A stretch of DNA of 16,618 nucleotides from CAZVAO01 sp964625175. GTDB taxonomy: Bacteria > Bacillota > UBA994 > PWPR01. The notes under the pieces were generated by a model, which saw only the letters and a program-made list of their open reading frames with translations, made no database searches and had not been told where the DNA came from. A program made the translations under genes and the position numbers. Shown in pieces: positions 1 through 6,852 of this stretch (position 1 is its first letter; each line of letters opens with the position of its first letter). The DNA lies in NCBI GenBank assembly GCA_964625175.1, contig CAZVAO010000052.1, positions 1 to 16,618 on the forward strand. The letters run 5' to 3'.

Positions 1-40
1 GTGTTTCCTTAATTGAATCAATAGGGACTAGCAGATGCAT

Positions 41-598
41 TTAGATTTCGTATTCGGCCACTTCACAATTTCTAAGGGAATAGCGAAAGAACTGCTCATC
101 GCTAATTTCGCGATTAAAGTAACGATGAACGACTCTGCCAACTGAACCATGGGCAACAATGAGGATGTTTTGGTTCGGGTATTTTGCAATAATCTGATCA
201 AGAGCGGGGAAAATGCGCTGCTGCGCATCGAAAGACGTTTCACCGCCATGGCTGACAGAGTAATAATCGTTTATCTGGCTTTGTTCCCAGAGATCAGGGT
301 AGAGTTGTGCAATTTCGTCTTTCTTGACGTTCTCAAATACACCAAAGTTCAGCTCGCGAAGATCATCAACGAACTCGATGGGAAGATCCAGTTCTTGATT
401 AATTACGGTTGCTGTTTGCCGTGTGCGTAACATGGGGGAGCAAACAATGCGGTCAATCTGGTAGGTGACAAGGTGATTGGCTACTTCTCGCGCTTGAGCA
501 AATCCCAATTCATTTAAAGGGACATCGGTAGAGCCTGCATAGCGGTTTTCAGCATTGTAAGTTGATTGCCCGTGGCGCACATAATATATTTTGCTCAT
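41..598 (-). CDS. Histidine phosphatase family protein (phosphoglycerate mutase-like)
   Basis: 185 residues, complete, the usual size for a small cytoplasmic branch-1 histidine phosphatase. The N-terminus carries the RHG signature (R8, H9, G10), where H9 would be the phosphorylated histidine. R58 (in SPMLRTRQTA), E82 (in LRELNFG) and H150 (in VAHG) complete the catalytic pocket. The ATG is preceded by an AAGGAG-type ribosome binding site on the minus strand (about 604-610). The family covers phosphoglycerate mutases, broad-specificity phosphatases (GpmB/PhoE type) and alpha-ribazole phosphatase (CobC). Sequence alone does not settle the substrate. An alpha-ribazole phosphatase would fit an organism that needs adenosylcobalamin for KamDE, but that is only inference. 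It lies 41 bp downstream of the VanW-family gene on the same strand and has its own promoter motif in the gap. Confidence 0.9.
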   Translation of the reverse strand: MSKIYYVRHGQSTYNAENRYAGSTDVPLNELGFAQAREVANHLVTYQIDRIVCSPMLRTRQTATVINQELDLPIEFVDDLRELNFGVFENVKKDEIAQLYPDLWEQSQINDYYSVSHGGETSFDAQQRIFPALDQIIAKYPNQNILIVAHGSVGRVVHRYFNREISDEQFFRYSLRNCEVAEYEI

Positions 599-627
599 AG
601 CTTCTCCTTTTGAGTGAAAATTAAATT

Positions 628-636
628 ATTATAGCA
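628..636 (-). promoter_or_regulatory. Extended -10 promoter for the histidine phosphatase gene
   Basis: Read on the minus strand this is TGCTATAAT, a perfect extended -10 (TGnTATAAT). It lies about 30 bases before the phosphatase ATG, just past the stop codon of the upstream gene. No convincing -35 hexamer is seen, which is common for extended -10 promoters. Confidence 0.5.
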
Positions 637-639
637 AAT

Positions 640-1470
640 TTATTCATTTACAATTTGATCTGAGGGGATGTATTTTGAGTTGTAGAGAACACGCGCGGAG
701 TTTTCTACAATAAGCTTCTTCTCAATGATTCGACCATCATTATGAGCGGTAATCACTTGATAAACCTTATTATGACGGTAATAGGTATCGCCGACTCTGG
801 TGAAATGCTGATCTTGCTCGTGGACTTGATAGTCATGCTCGAGAGGATGTTCTGCTCTCAATTCACCACAGAGATGAACTCCGGTGGTGTAGGCAATCAC
901 TTGAAAGGTCTGCGTAGTCGGGTTGCGAAATTGATAGTCAATATAATTATAAACAATGGATGTCCCCGTGCCAAAAGGCACTTTGCGATTATGATCCGGA
1001 AACATATCTAGGCCGCCATGATGGTGATGTTCGATAATTTCCAAGGGGCTGTGCAATACCATCCAATGTAAAAGATTAGAGAACTGACACATGCCACCAC
1101 CAATACCAGAGTTCACAGTATTCTTCTTAATAACTAACCCTTCTTTGAAACCTTTATGTATGCTGCAATCGCCAACCAATTTCCAAAAAGAGAAGGTTTC
1201 ACCCGGACGAACCAGAACCCGATTGATATGAGGTGCAGCAAGCGCCAAATTATGTGCTTTATTCTCCTGCAACTGCATGTCCACATCACCCAGCTTACGG
1301 CGGATCATGGACTGATGTTCAAAGATCATAACAGGGAGCAGATGGTCGCTAATGGTATGAGCATATTTTGACGCATTGAATAACCAAATCAAACGACGTT
1401 GCAGGATATTCTTATATGTAGAGATCCGATAGGTCAACGGACTCCATTCGCAAAATAATTTACGTGGCAT
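640..1470 (-). CDS. VanW family protein
   Basis: 276 residues. The VanW signature is clear: GIGGGMCQFSN at residues 122-132, followed by a histidine-rich stretch (H148-H151) after HSPLEIIE. The region RPGETFSFWKLVG (about 88-100) is also typical. VanW proteins occur in some vanB-type glycopeptide-resistance clusters and, far more often, as stand-alone genes in Bacillota; their biochemical role is unknown. No other van gene (ligase, VanH/VanX, sensor or regulator) is present, so this should not be read as a resistance locus. There is no obvious signal peptide or membrane segment. The start is supported by an AAGGGGGA ribosome binding site just before the ATG on the minus strand. Confidence 0.85.
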   Translation of the reverse strand: MPRKLFCEWSPLTYRISTYKNILQRRLIWLFNASKYAHTISDHLLPVMIFEHQSMIRRKLGDVDMQLQENKAHNLALAAPHINRVLVRPGETFSFWKLVGDCSIHKGFKEGLVIKKNTVNSGIGGGMCQFSNLLHWMVLHSPLEIIEHHHHGGLDMFPDHNRKVPFGTGTSIVYNYIDYQFRNPTTQTFQVIAYTTGVHLCGELRAEHPLEHDYQVHEQDQHFTRVGDTYYRHNKVYQVITAHNDGRIIEKKLIVENSARVLYNSKYIPSDQIVNE

Positions 1471-1496
1471 ATTAATCCCCCTTAACTGTTTTATAT

Positions 1497-1505
1497 ATTA
1501 TAGCA
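1497..1505 (-). promoter_or_regulatory. Extended -10 promoter for the VanW-family gene
   Basis: The minus strand reads TGCTATAAT, a perfect extended -10, 26 bases before the ATG. No good -35 hexamer is seen at 16-18 bp spacing. Confidence 0.5.
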
Positions 1506-1614
1506 TAGAGAATAAGGGGTTAGGTAACCGCTGAATAGCTGGTAGGATCTGATATCCAGTATTCGTTACAAAAGATTAGAAGGTTAAACAGTATATCAAG
1601 TGTTTCCTGGGTTG

Positions 1615-1714
1615 NNNNNNNNNNNNNNNNNNNNNNNNNNNNNNNNNNNNNNNNNNNNNNNNNNNNNNNNNNNNNNNNNNNNNNNNNNNNNNNNNNNNNN
1701 NNNNNNNNNNNNNN
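1615..1714. other. Assembly gap (100 N)
   Basis: Exactly 100 N, the conventional placeholder for a scaffold gap of unknown length. The flanking intergenic sequence (1471-1614 and 1715-1847) shows no gene that I can support on either strand. The true distance between the VanW-family gene and the TIM-barrel gene is therefore unknown, and genes may be missing here. Confidence 0.97.
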
Positions 1715-1847
1715 CTAATCACATTCAAAATGTATACGTTCGTTAATCGCTTGTTCAACAATAATAAGCACTGTTCAAACTCGCCTAAATCAATTAATAT
1801 TAGATTGGTGAATGTATAGCTGTACACTGAGAAAGTAGGTGATGACC

Positions 1848-2636
1848 ATGTATGATCTTTTCATCCAACCCCGCTACGCGTCGTATCCGCAATATCGCAA
1901 ATTTGCCGAGGAACACCAATTCTCATTCGAAATTTTGGATTTTGCTCTAAATTCCGTGATTAATAGCAGTGCTGAATGGAAGTACCTGAGTGATTTTTAT
2001 CGCATTGAGCTCAGCTCGTTTAAAGGGAATGTGACGATGCATGGTCCATTTATGGATATCTTAGTGCATAGCCCTAATCAGGCTATAGCGGGGGCATCGC
2101 AAGACTTGGTGAAAAGAAGTTTGGATGTCGCGCGGGCCATCGGGGCTAATGCGGTTGTCTTTCATACAGGATTCAATCCAATTTTACGCAATCCCCACTA
2201 TGCACCGGCCTGGCTCAAGGCTTCCCAGCAATTCTGGGCAAAAATGGTGGATGATTATCGAATTGAAATCTTATTGGAAAACATGTGGGATCAAACCCCG
2301 TCAATGCTCAATTCGCTACTTCAATCCCTTCCCTCAGACCAAGTGAATCATTGTTTTGATGTAGGTCACCACCATGTCTTCGGCGCAGAAAGTATGGAAA
2401 GTTGGATTAGTGCACTCGGCCCTCGTCTTAATTATATCCATCTAAACGATAATCATGGTTACAGTGATGAAGAATTGGCTGCTGGCCAGGGAACGATCGA
2501 CTGGAATGGTTTTTCAAGGCTAATAGGAGGATTAACACACAAACCACGCCTCGTATTTGAGGTACACGACCTCCACGCGATCCAAACAACAATAGACTAT
2601 TTGAGTACGAATCACTTATTCCCTTTTGGATCGTGA
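1848..2636 (+). CDS. TIM-barrel sugar phosphate isomerase/epimerase family protein (AP endonuclease 2-like)
   Basis: 262 residues from the chosen ATG. Two in-frame starts lie upstream (GTG at 1839, ATG at 1842), but the AGGTG element at 1837-1841 sits 6 bases before the ATG at 1848, so that start is preferred. The protein follows the xylose-isomerase-like (AP_endonuc_2) barrel pattern, with likely metal ligands H106 (FHTGFNP), E144 (LLENMW), D171 with H174/H175 (CFDVGHHH), H198 (YIHLNDN) and E238 (FEVHD). Members include endonuclease IV, hydroxypyruvate isomerase and myo-inosose dehydratases; the substrate cannot be assigned. It is cytoplasmic, with no signal peptide. It ends 49 bp before the promoter of the lysine operon and shares no obvious pathway with it. 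No hairpin terminator is visible directly after the stop codon. Confidence 0.8.
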   Translation: MYDLFIQPRYASYPQYRKFAEEHQFSFEILDFALNSVINSSAEWKYLSDFYRIELSSFKGNVTMHGPFMDILVHSPNQAIAGASQDLVKRSLDVARAIGANAVVFHTGFNPILRNPHYAPAWLKASQQFWAKMVDDYRIEILLENMWDQTPSMLNSLLQSLPSDQVNHCFDVGHHHVFGAESMESWISALGPRLNYIHLNDNHGYSDEELAAGQGTIDWNGFSRLIGGLTHKPRLVFEVHDLHAIQTTIDYLSTNHLFPFGS

Positions 2637-2685
2637 ACGCAGGGCAATCAGCAAAAATATATATCCGCTAAGCAGCAGAATATAG

Positions 2686-2714
2686 TTGACCCCTTCTGCT
2701 CTGCATAGTAAAAT
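2686..2714 (+). promoter_or_regulatory. Sigma-70-type promoter of the lysine fermentation operon
   Basis: TTGACC at 2686-2691, a 17-base spacer, and TAAAAT at 2709-2714: a near-consensus housekeeping promoter. The expected transcript start is near 2721, about 25 bases upstream of the first riboswitch. No operator-like inverted repeat overlaps it, so the RNA switches downstream probably carry most of the regulation. Confidence 0.75.
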
Positions 2715-2744
2715 AAGGACATATATAAAACTAAATATTTGACC

Positions 2745-2910
2745 AGTAGAGGCGCATTCATTTGGGTAGATAGCAGATGTTAAGAGGGAACACTCAAAGC
2801 TGTTATTGAAGGGATTGAATGCCGAAAGAGGGGCTTGTTCCAAAGTCACTGCTTGGGAGTCAGATTGACAAAATCGGGCGACTGTCATATCGTAGATATG
2901 AAGCACTATT
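2745..2910 (+). ncRNA. Lysine riboswitch, copy 1 of 2
   Basis: The five-helix lysine (L-box) aptamer can be traced by eye. The core AGAGGCGC is at 2748-2755. P2 base: GCATTCA (2754-2760) pairs with TGAATGC (2816-2822). Upper P2: ATAGCAG pairs with CTGTTAT. GCCGAA at 2821-2826 is followed by P3 (GGCTT/AAGTC), J3/4 UGG at 2854-2856 and P4 (AGTC 2858-2861 / GACT 2880-2883). ACTGT then leads to P5, CATATC-gta-GATATG, at 2886-2900. Loop L2 GGAACA (2787-2792) is exactly complementary to loop L3 TGTTCC (2836-2841), the kissing-loop contact of this class. P1 is short (AGTAG/CTATT), and its 3' strand lies inside the following terminator. Expected ligand: L-lysine. Confidence 0.9.
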
Positions 2911-2940
2911 CAGAGTATAACTGTGGGTAGTGCTTTTATT
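2902..2940 (+). terminator. Riboswitch-controlled intrinsic terminator 1
   Basis: The 11-base arm 2902-2912 pairs with 2924-2934 (two G-U pairs), followed by a T-rich tract TTTTATT. The 5' arm contains the P1 3' strand of riboswitch copy 1, so the aptamer and the terminator cannot form together: lysine-bound RNA should read through. This hairpin is weaker than the second one. Confidence 0.8.
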
Positions 2941-2982
2941 GTTGTTGTAATGGGTGAGATTCGATCACAATTTAATAATTTT

Positions 2983-3147
2983 GTAGAGGCGCATTTTATA
3001 GGGTAGATAGCAGCTGTTAAGAGGGAACACTCGATACTGTTATTGAAGGGATAAAATGCCGAAAGCACCGTTTGTTCCAGAACGGCGACTTGGGAGCCAA
3101 ATCCACATAGTTTGGCTACTGTCATATCGTTGATATGAAGCACTATT
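2983..3147 (+). ncRNA. Lysine riboswitch, copy 2 of 2
   Basis: A second complete lysine aptamer, 237 bases after the first. AGAGGCGC is at 2985-2992. P2 base GCATTTTA (2991-2998) pairs with TAAAATGC (3052-3059), a compensated change relative to copy 1. P3 CCGTT/AACGG and P4 AGCCAAA/TTTGGCT are also rebuilt with different but paired bases. L2 GGAACA (3024-3029) and L3 TGTTCC (3073-3078) keep the six-base kissing contact. J3/4 UGG, the ACTGT junction and P5 CATATC-gtt-GATATG are conserved. P1 is only about four pairs (GTAG 2983-2986 with CTAT 3143-3146) and overlaps terminator 2. Covariation between the two copies is strong evidence for a functional RNA. Confidence 0.9.
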
Positions 3148-3176
3148 CAGTTTTTCTCTGAATAGTGCTTTTGTTT
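3138..3176 (+). terminator. Riboswitch-controlled intrinsic terminator 2
   Basis: A perfect 13-bp inverted repeat, 3138-3150 with 3158-3170, a 7-base loop, and a T tract (TTTTGTTT, 3169-3176). The 5' arm includes the P1 3' strand of riboswitch copy 2. It ends about 25 bases before the kdd start codon, so without lysine binding transcription should stop here. Confidence 0.9.
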
Positions 3177-3201
3177 AAATAGAGCAATAGGAGGTCGTAC
3201 A

Positions 3202-4236
3202 ATGAAAGCTTGTCCATATGGAACCCATCGAGTGATTGAACCCAAAGGGGTTTTGCCTCAACCCGCCTGGCGGATTGATAATACCATGGAGATTCGTTCA
3301 AACGAAATTTTGATAGATGTTGAAACCTTAAACATTGATTCAGCCAGTTTTACGCAAATCAAGAATGCTGCCAATAGCGATGAGACTCAAATTGCCGCTA
3401 CTATTCTCGAAACAGTTGCCCAGCGCGGCAAGCAGCATAACCCAGTTACGGGTTCGGGTGGAATGCTCATAGGAACAGTAGCAGCAATAGGGGATGATCT
3501 TATTGGAAAGACCGATCTCAATATAGGGGATCAACTCGCTACCTTGGTATCGCTTTCATTAACACCTCTCAAAATTGACAAGATTAAAAGAATTAAAATT
3601 GATAATGATCAAGTGGATATCGCTGGTCAAGCCATTCTCTTCGAAAGTGGAATCTACGCTAAATTGCCAGATGATATGCCTGCCAAATTAGCACTTTCTG
3701 TCTTGGATGTGGCTGGAGCACCCGCCCAAACGGCCCGTCTTGTGCAATCGGGACAGACGGTTTTAATAGTAGGGGCTGCTGGCAAATCAGGATTGCTTTG
3801 TTTACATGAAGCTAAGAAGCGGGTTGGAATAAACGGCTGTGTGATTGCCTTATGCTATGACCAAAAAGGGGCCGATGAAGTTAAAGCCTTGGCGTTGGCT
3901 GATGTCACGGTGGTTTGTGATGCAACGGATGCAGTGGCGATGATGCATGCCATCGCTGAAGTAACCGATGGGAGCATGGCCGATTTAACGATTAATTGTG
4001 TCAATGTCCCTAACACGGAGATGGGTTCAGTATTGGTAACGAAAAACCATGGAACAATCTATTTCTTCAGTATGGCAACTTCCTTTACAGCCGCTGCTTT
4101 AGGTGCAGAGGGAGTAGGTCGTGATATTCAAATGATCATCGGCAATGGTTATTGCACCGACCATGCCATGGTGGCGATGCAAGTTCTGCGCGAAAACGAG
4201 CGCTTACGCCAGCTTTATGAAATACGTTACGCCTAA
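3202..4236 (+). CDS. kdd: L-erythro-3,5-diaminohexanoate dehydrogenase
   Basis: 344 residues, matching the family length. It catalyses NAD(P)+-dependent oxidative deamination of 3,5-diaminohexanoate to 5-amino-3-oxohexanoate, the third step of lysine fermentation. The N-terminal half carries the GSGGMLIGTVAAIG stretch of this family (about 83-96). A Rossmann dinucleotide-binding loop GAAGKSG sits at residues 191-197 after a hydrophobic strand (TVLIV). The assignment rests on overall resemblance to Kdd plus its place beside kamB-kamE, kal, kce and kamA. The start has an AGGAGGT ribosome binding site at 3189-3195. It is the first gene of the operon, directly behind the tandem lysine riboswitches. 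Its TAA stop overlaps the next ATG by one base (TAATG). Confidence 0.93.
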   Translation: MKACPYGTHRVIEPKGVLPQPAWRIDNTMEIRSNEILIDVETLNIDSASFTQIKNAANSDETQIAATILETVAQRGKQHNPVTGSGGMLIGTVAAIGDDLIGKTDLNIGDQLATLVSLSLTPLKIDKIKRIKIDNDQVDIAGQAILFESGIYAKLPDDMPAKLALSVLDVAGAPAQTARLVQSGQTVLIVGAAGKSGLLCLHEAKKRVGINGCVIALCYDQKGADEVKALALADVTVVCDATDAVAMMHAIAEVTDGSMADLTINCVNVPNTEMGSVLVTKNHGTIYFFSMATSFTAAALGAEGVGRDIQMIIGNGYCTDHAMVAMQVLRENERLRQLYEIRYA

Positions 4237-5237
4237 TGGATAGCAGAGAGATGGCTTTACATACCATTGCCATCAGTGGTTTAAATAAGAATGCTGGGAA
4301 AACGGTTGCGCTTAATTACTTGGTTAGGCAGGCAGGGGACCAGCAAATTGTCGCTATGACCTCGATTGGGTATGACGGAGAACGATTTGATCGCCTCTAT
4401 CATCATAGTAAACCCCTAATAGATGTATTCCCTGGAATGCTTGTGGCGACTGCCGCACAGATATTAAAAGCCTCCTGCTTGGATAAGCGCATTATTGCTG
4501 CGACCGGTTTATATACACCGCTTGGTGAGGTCTATATTGCTGAAATACTTCAGCCTGGCAAAATCGAATTAGTCGGACCAGCGACGCTCCAAGGATTATT
4601 AACACTTAAGAAAATGCTTGTGAACCAGGCAGATCTCTTCCTAGTTGATGGCGCTTTCGACCGCTGGACGCAAATTGATGCCCAACTTGCCGACGCAGTC
4701 GTACTGGCAATAGGCGGGAAAGAATCATTGGAGCAATTGCTAGCGGAGTTTCGTTTTCAATATCAACTGTGGCAAATCCCACTTGTTCCAGAACCAATGC
4801 GTGAAATGGCGACGCACATCATCAACAAGAGTCAATGGGGGATTATGAAAGGGGATCAATCGACAATTACATTAAAAGAGGTTTTGCAGGGGGACTATCG
4901 GGATGATTTTGTAGTGGGGCAGGGTGCTATTACGGCGACTTTGCTACAACAATTGATGCGTCATACAAAAGGATTGATTGTGAGAGGTCTGATTAATCTA
5001 TTTCTTACGCCCCAGTTATGGCAAGCCGTACAAAAAAGTAGCTATCCGATTTATGTGCTGGACAAAGCGGTTTTGCAGACCATCGTGATTAACCCCACAA
5101 AAGCGGGGATTTATGCCATACCGATTGAAGAATTGGGCAGGCAGATTAGTCAAATTGCGCTGGATATTCCCGTGCTTGACGTGGTTAGCGGATTGAAATT
5201 CAAGAATGGAGGTTGCGCCCATGCAAATGAGAATTAA
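4236..5237 (+). CDS. kamB: Lysine 5,6-aminomutase reactivase subunit KamB (P-loop protein)
   Basis: 333 residues. The N-terminus has a P-loop of dethiobiotin-synthetase/MinD (SIMIBI) style, GLNKNAGKT at residues 15-23, after a short hydrophobic strand (HTIAIS), so it probably binds ATP. The remainder has no motif that I recognise. A gene of this type followed by a MutS-like gene sits beside kamD/kamE in lysine-fermenting Clostridium and Fusobacterium and, as I recall, is annotated with it as a reactivase for lysine 5,6-aminomutase. AdoCbl enzymes inactivate when damaged cobalamin stays bound, and a chaperone-like ATPase can remove it. The start overlaps the kdd stop and lacks a clear ribosome binding site, suggesting translational coupling; the ATG at 4251 is an alternative. 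It overlaps kamC by 17 bases. Confidence 0.75.
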   Translation: MDSREMALHTIAISGLNKNAGKTVALNYLVRQAGDQQIVAMTSIGYDGERFDRLYHHSKPLIDVFPGMLVATAAQILKASCLDKRIIAATGLYTPLGEVYIAEILQPGKIELVGPATLQGLLTLKKMLVNQADLFLVDGAFDRWTQIDAQLADAVVLAIGGKESLEQLLAEFRFQYQLWQIPLVPEPMREMATHIINKSQWGIMKGDQSTITLKEVLQGDYRDDFVVGQGAITATLLQQLMRHTKGLIVRGLINLFLTPQLWQAVQKSSYPIYVLDKAVLQTIVINPTKAGIYAIPIEELGRQISQIALDIPVLDVVSGLKFKNGGCAHANEN

Positions 5238-6852
5238 AGAACTAAGCCACGACTTCCAAACGGTTTTTGCTATGATTAAACCACTCTCCGCTTATGGACG
5301 CAGCGCGCATCAGACTTTTGAGATGTTCCAGCGCGGTGAAGAAGAGCAGCTTGTTGCCTACCTTCACCAAGTAGCAATTGCGCGCACTTGGTTAACGAAA
5401 CGCGCCAATCGAACCAAAATAGACCGCTTATTGCGCAAAGTTGACAATATTGATGGCTATTTAGATCAAGTTATGATGGAAGCGGTCGATGATCTGACGA
5501 TATTTCAAGTCAATCGCCTGACGAATGTTTTAGCAGAACTCCACACGGTTTTCCGGGATTTAAATACCCCACCCATATCGCTGAAGTGGGAGTCTGTTTA
5601 TGCGGTTAAAGCAATACTAAAACTGGGTAATCAGCATGGCGAAGGCTTTTATTTGGCGGATGATTATGATCCCGAATTAGCACGGTTGCGCATGCGTTTG
5701 CGTGAGCTAGAGCGGCGCTATCACCAAGAATTACGACGTTATTTGGCGCCTGTTGCCGAATTTTTGGCAAGAGATCTGCGCGAGCATTTTACGATTAGCA
5801 CACAGCAAACCGATCTCCAGAATTTCTTAATTGATCAACCGCAAGTCGCAGTTGAATTTCAGAATGAGATTGCAATCGGTTATCGCGTCATAGACAATCC
5901 TTTACTAAAAGATCTCAAAGAGGAGCGTTTGCAAGTAGAACAAGATTTGCGGGTATGCATAAGCCAGAATCGCCTCAAAATAGCTCAGAGGATGCAAAAA
6001 AGATTAGTAGATTACCCTCAAATATTAACCGAGTTGGGAATCATGGACGTCTTATTGGCACGTGCAAAAGTAGCAGATCGCTTTGATTGTGTAACACCAG
6101 AGATTAGTGATGATTTTGGTTTCGAGATGGTAGAGGGACGACATGTCTTATTGGAACAGAAACTTAAGGGACAACAACAAACCTTTACGCCGCGCACAAT
6201 CAAGCTGCAACTAGGAAGTGCGCTTTTGACAGGGATTAACATGGGTGGCAAGACCGTAACTCTGCGCACGATTGATCTCTTAGCTTCGATGGCTCAGGCG
6301 GGGATGCCAGTTCCTGCTCAATCCCTAAAATTAAGATTGAGTGATTTTATTTACTTCAACTATCAGGAAAAAGATACGCTATTGACGGGGCTCAGTCACT
6401 TTGGCCAGGAGGTTAAAGGACTTGAATCCGTGCTTGAACAGCAACAAGAATGTGGGTTGGTTTTAATTGATGAAATACTACACGGCACAGCTCCAATTGA
6501 AGGAGAAGCATTGGCCACTGTTTACCTGGACCGCCTTCATCACAGTGCGTGTGTATGTATTGCTAGCACGCATTTTACTGGAATTGTCGAAGAATTAGAC
6601 GTCCCCAAATGGCGGATCAGGGGGATTAACCAAGAGGCTCTGCAAAGCGATGGGGATGCCATCAATTTTGGAATCAGGCTAAGTGCTTTGAGTAAATATA
6701 TTGACTATAGCATTGTGCCACATCAAGTTTCAGGAAATCAGCTTAGCGAGACATTTGCAGTTGCCCGTTTGCTCGGGGTGGATTTGGCCTGGATCGAGCG
6801 AGCGCAAGAATTGATTGATGAAACCGACAGGCAGCAAAACGGAGGTAAGTAA
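5221..6852 (+). CDS. kamC: Lysine 5,6-aminomutase reactivase ATPase KamC (MutS-like)
   Basis: 543 residues from the ATG at 5221, preferred over the in-frame ATG at 5206 because GGAGGT (5208-5213) lies 7 bases before it. The C-terminal half is a MutS-type ABC ATPase: Walker A GINMGGKT at 338-345, Walker B VLIDEI with D417/E418, and the switch histidine H451 in ASTHF. The front half is helical and charged, like the MutS lever/clamp, but there is no mismatch-recognition domain I, so a mismatch-repair role is unlikely. Its position between kamB and kamD matches the MutS-related protein of known lysine clusters, annotated as the ATPase of the KamDE reactivase. The reactivation role is inferred from context and family, not visible in the sequence. 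Its stop overlaps the kamD start (TAATG). Confidence 0.82.
   Translation: MQMRIKELSHDFQTVFAMIKPLSAYGRSAHQTFEMFQRGEEEQLVAYLHQVAIARTWLTKRANRTKIDRLLRKVDNIDGYLDQVMMEAVDDLTIFQVNRLTNVLAELHTVFRDLNTPPISLKWESVYAVKAILKLGNQHGEGFYLADDYDPELARLRMRLRELERRYHQELRRYLAPVAEFLARDLREHFTISTQQTDLQNFLIDQPQVAVEFQNEIAIGYRVIDNPLLKDLKEERLQVEQDLRVCISQNRLKIAQRMQKRLVDYPQILTELGIMDVLLARAKVADRFDCVTPEISDDFGFEMVEGRHVLLEQKLKGQQQTFTPRTIKLQLGSALLTGINMGGKTVTLRTIDLLASMAQAGMPVPAQSLKLRLSDFIYFNYQEKDTLLTGLSHFGQEVKGLESVLEQQQECGLVLIDEILHGTAPIEGEALATVYLDRLHHSACVCIASTHFTGIVEELDVPKWRIRGINQEALQSDGDAINFGIRLSALSKYIDYSIVPHQVSGNQLSETFAVARLLGVDLAWIERAQELIDETDRQQNGGK

Noticed and set aside
640..1470. Vancomycin resistance locus
   Set aside because: Only a VanW-family protein is present; the ligase, VanH/VanX and two-component genes are absent.
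1576..1827. Minus-strand 83-codon frame across the N run
   Set aside because: It exists only because N codons are not counted as stops; there is no ribosome binding site and no recognisable protein.
2852..2857. Apparent variant core (CTTGGG instead of the common GCTGGG) suggesting altered ligand specificity
   Set aside because: On pairing the helices, the first two bases belong to P3 (AG/CT replacing GC/GC), and the J3/4 UGG is conserved, so the ligand core looks standard.
2748..2905. Cobalamin riboswitch, expected because KamDE needs AdoCbl
   Set aside because: The B12-box and adenosylcobalamin aptamer signatures are missing, while every helix and the kissing loop of the lysine class are present.
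2616..3143. Two similar minus-strand reading frames (96 and 77 codons) with related N-termini, MLHIYDMTVA and MLHINDMTVA
   Set aside because: They look like paralogous small proteins only because they are the antisense of the two riboswitch copies. They have no ribosome binding site and cross the terminator and aptamer structures.
5221..6852. DNA mismatch repair protein MutS
   Set aside because: It has the ATPase core only, without the mismatch-recognition domain, and is embedded by overlaps between kamB and kamD.
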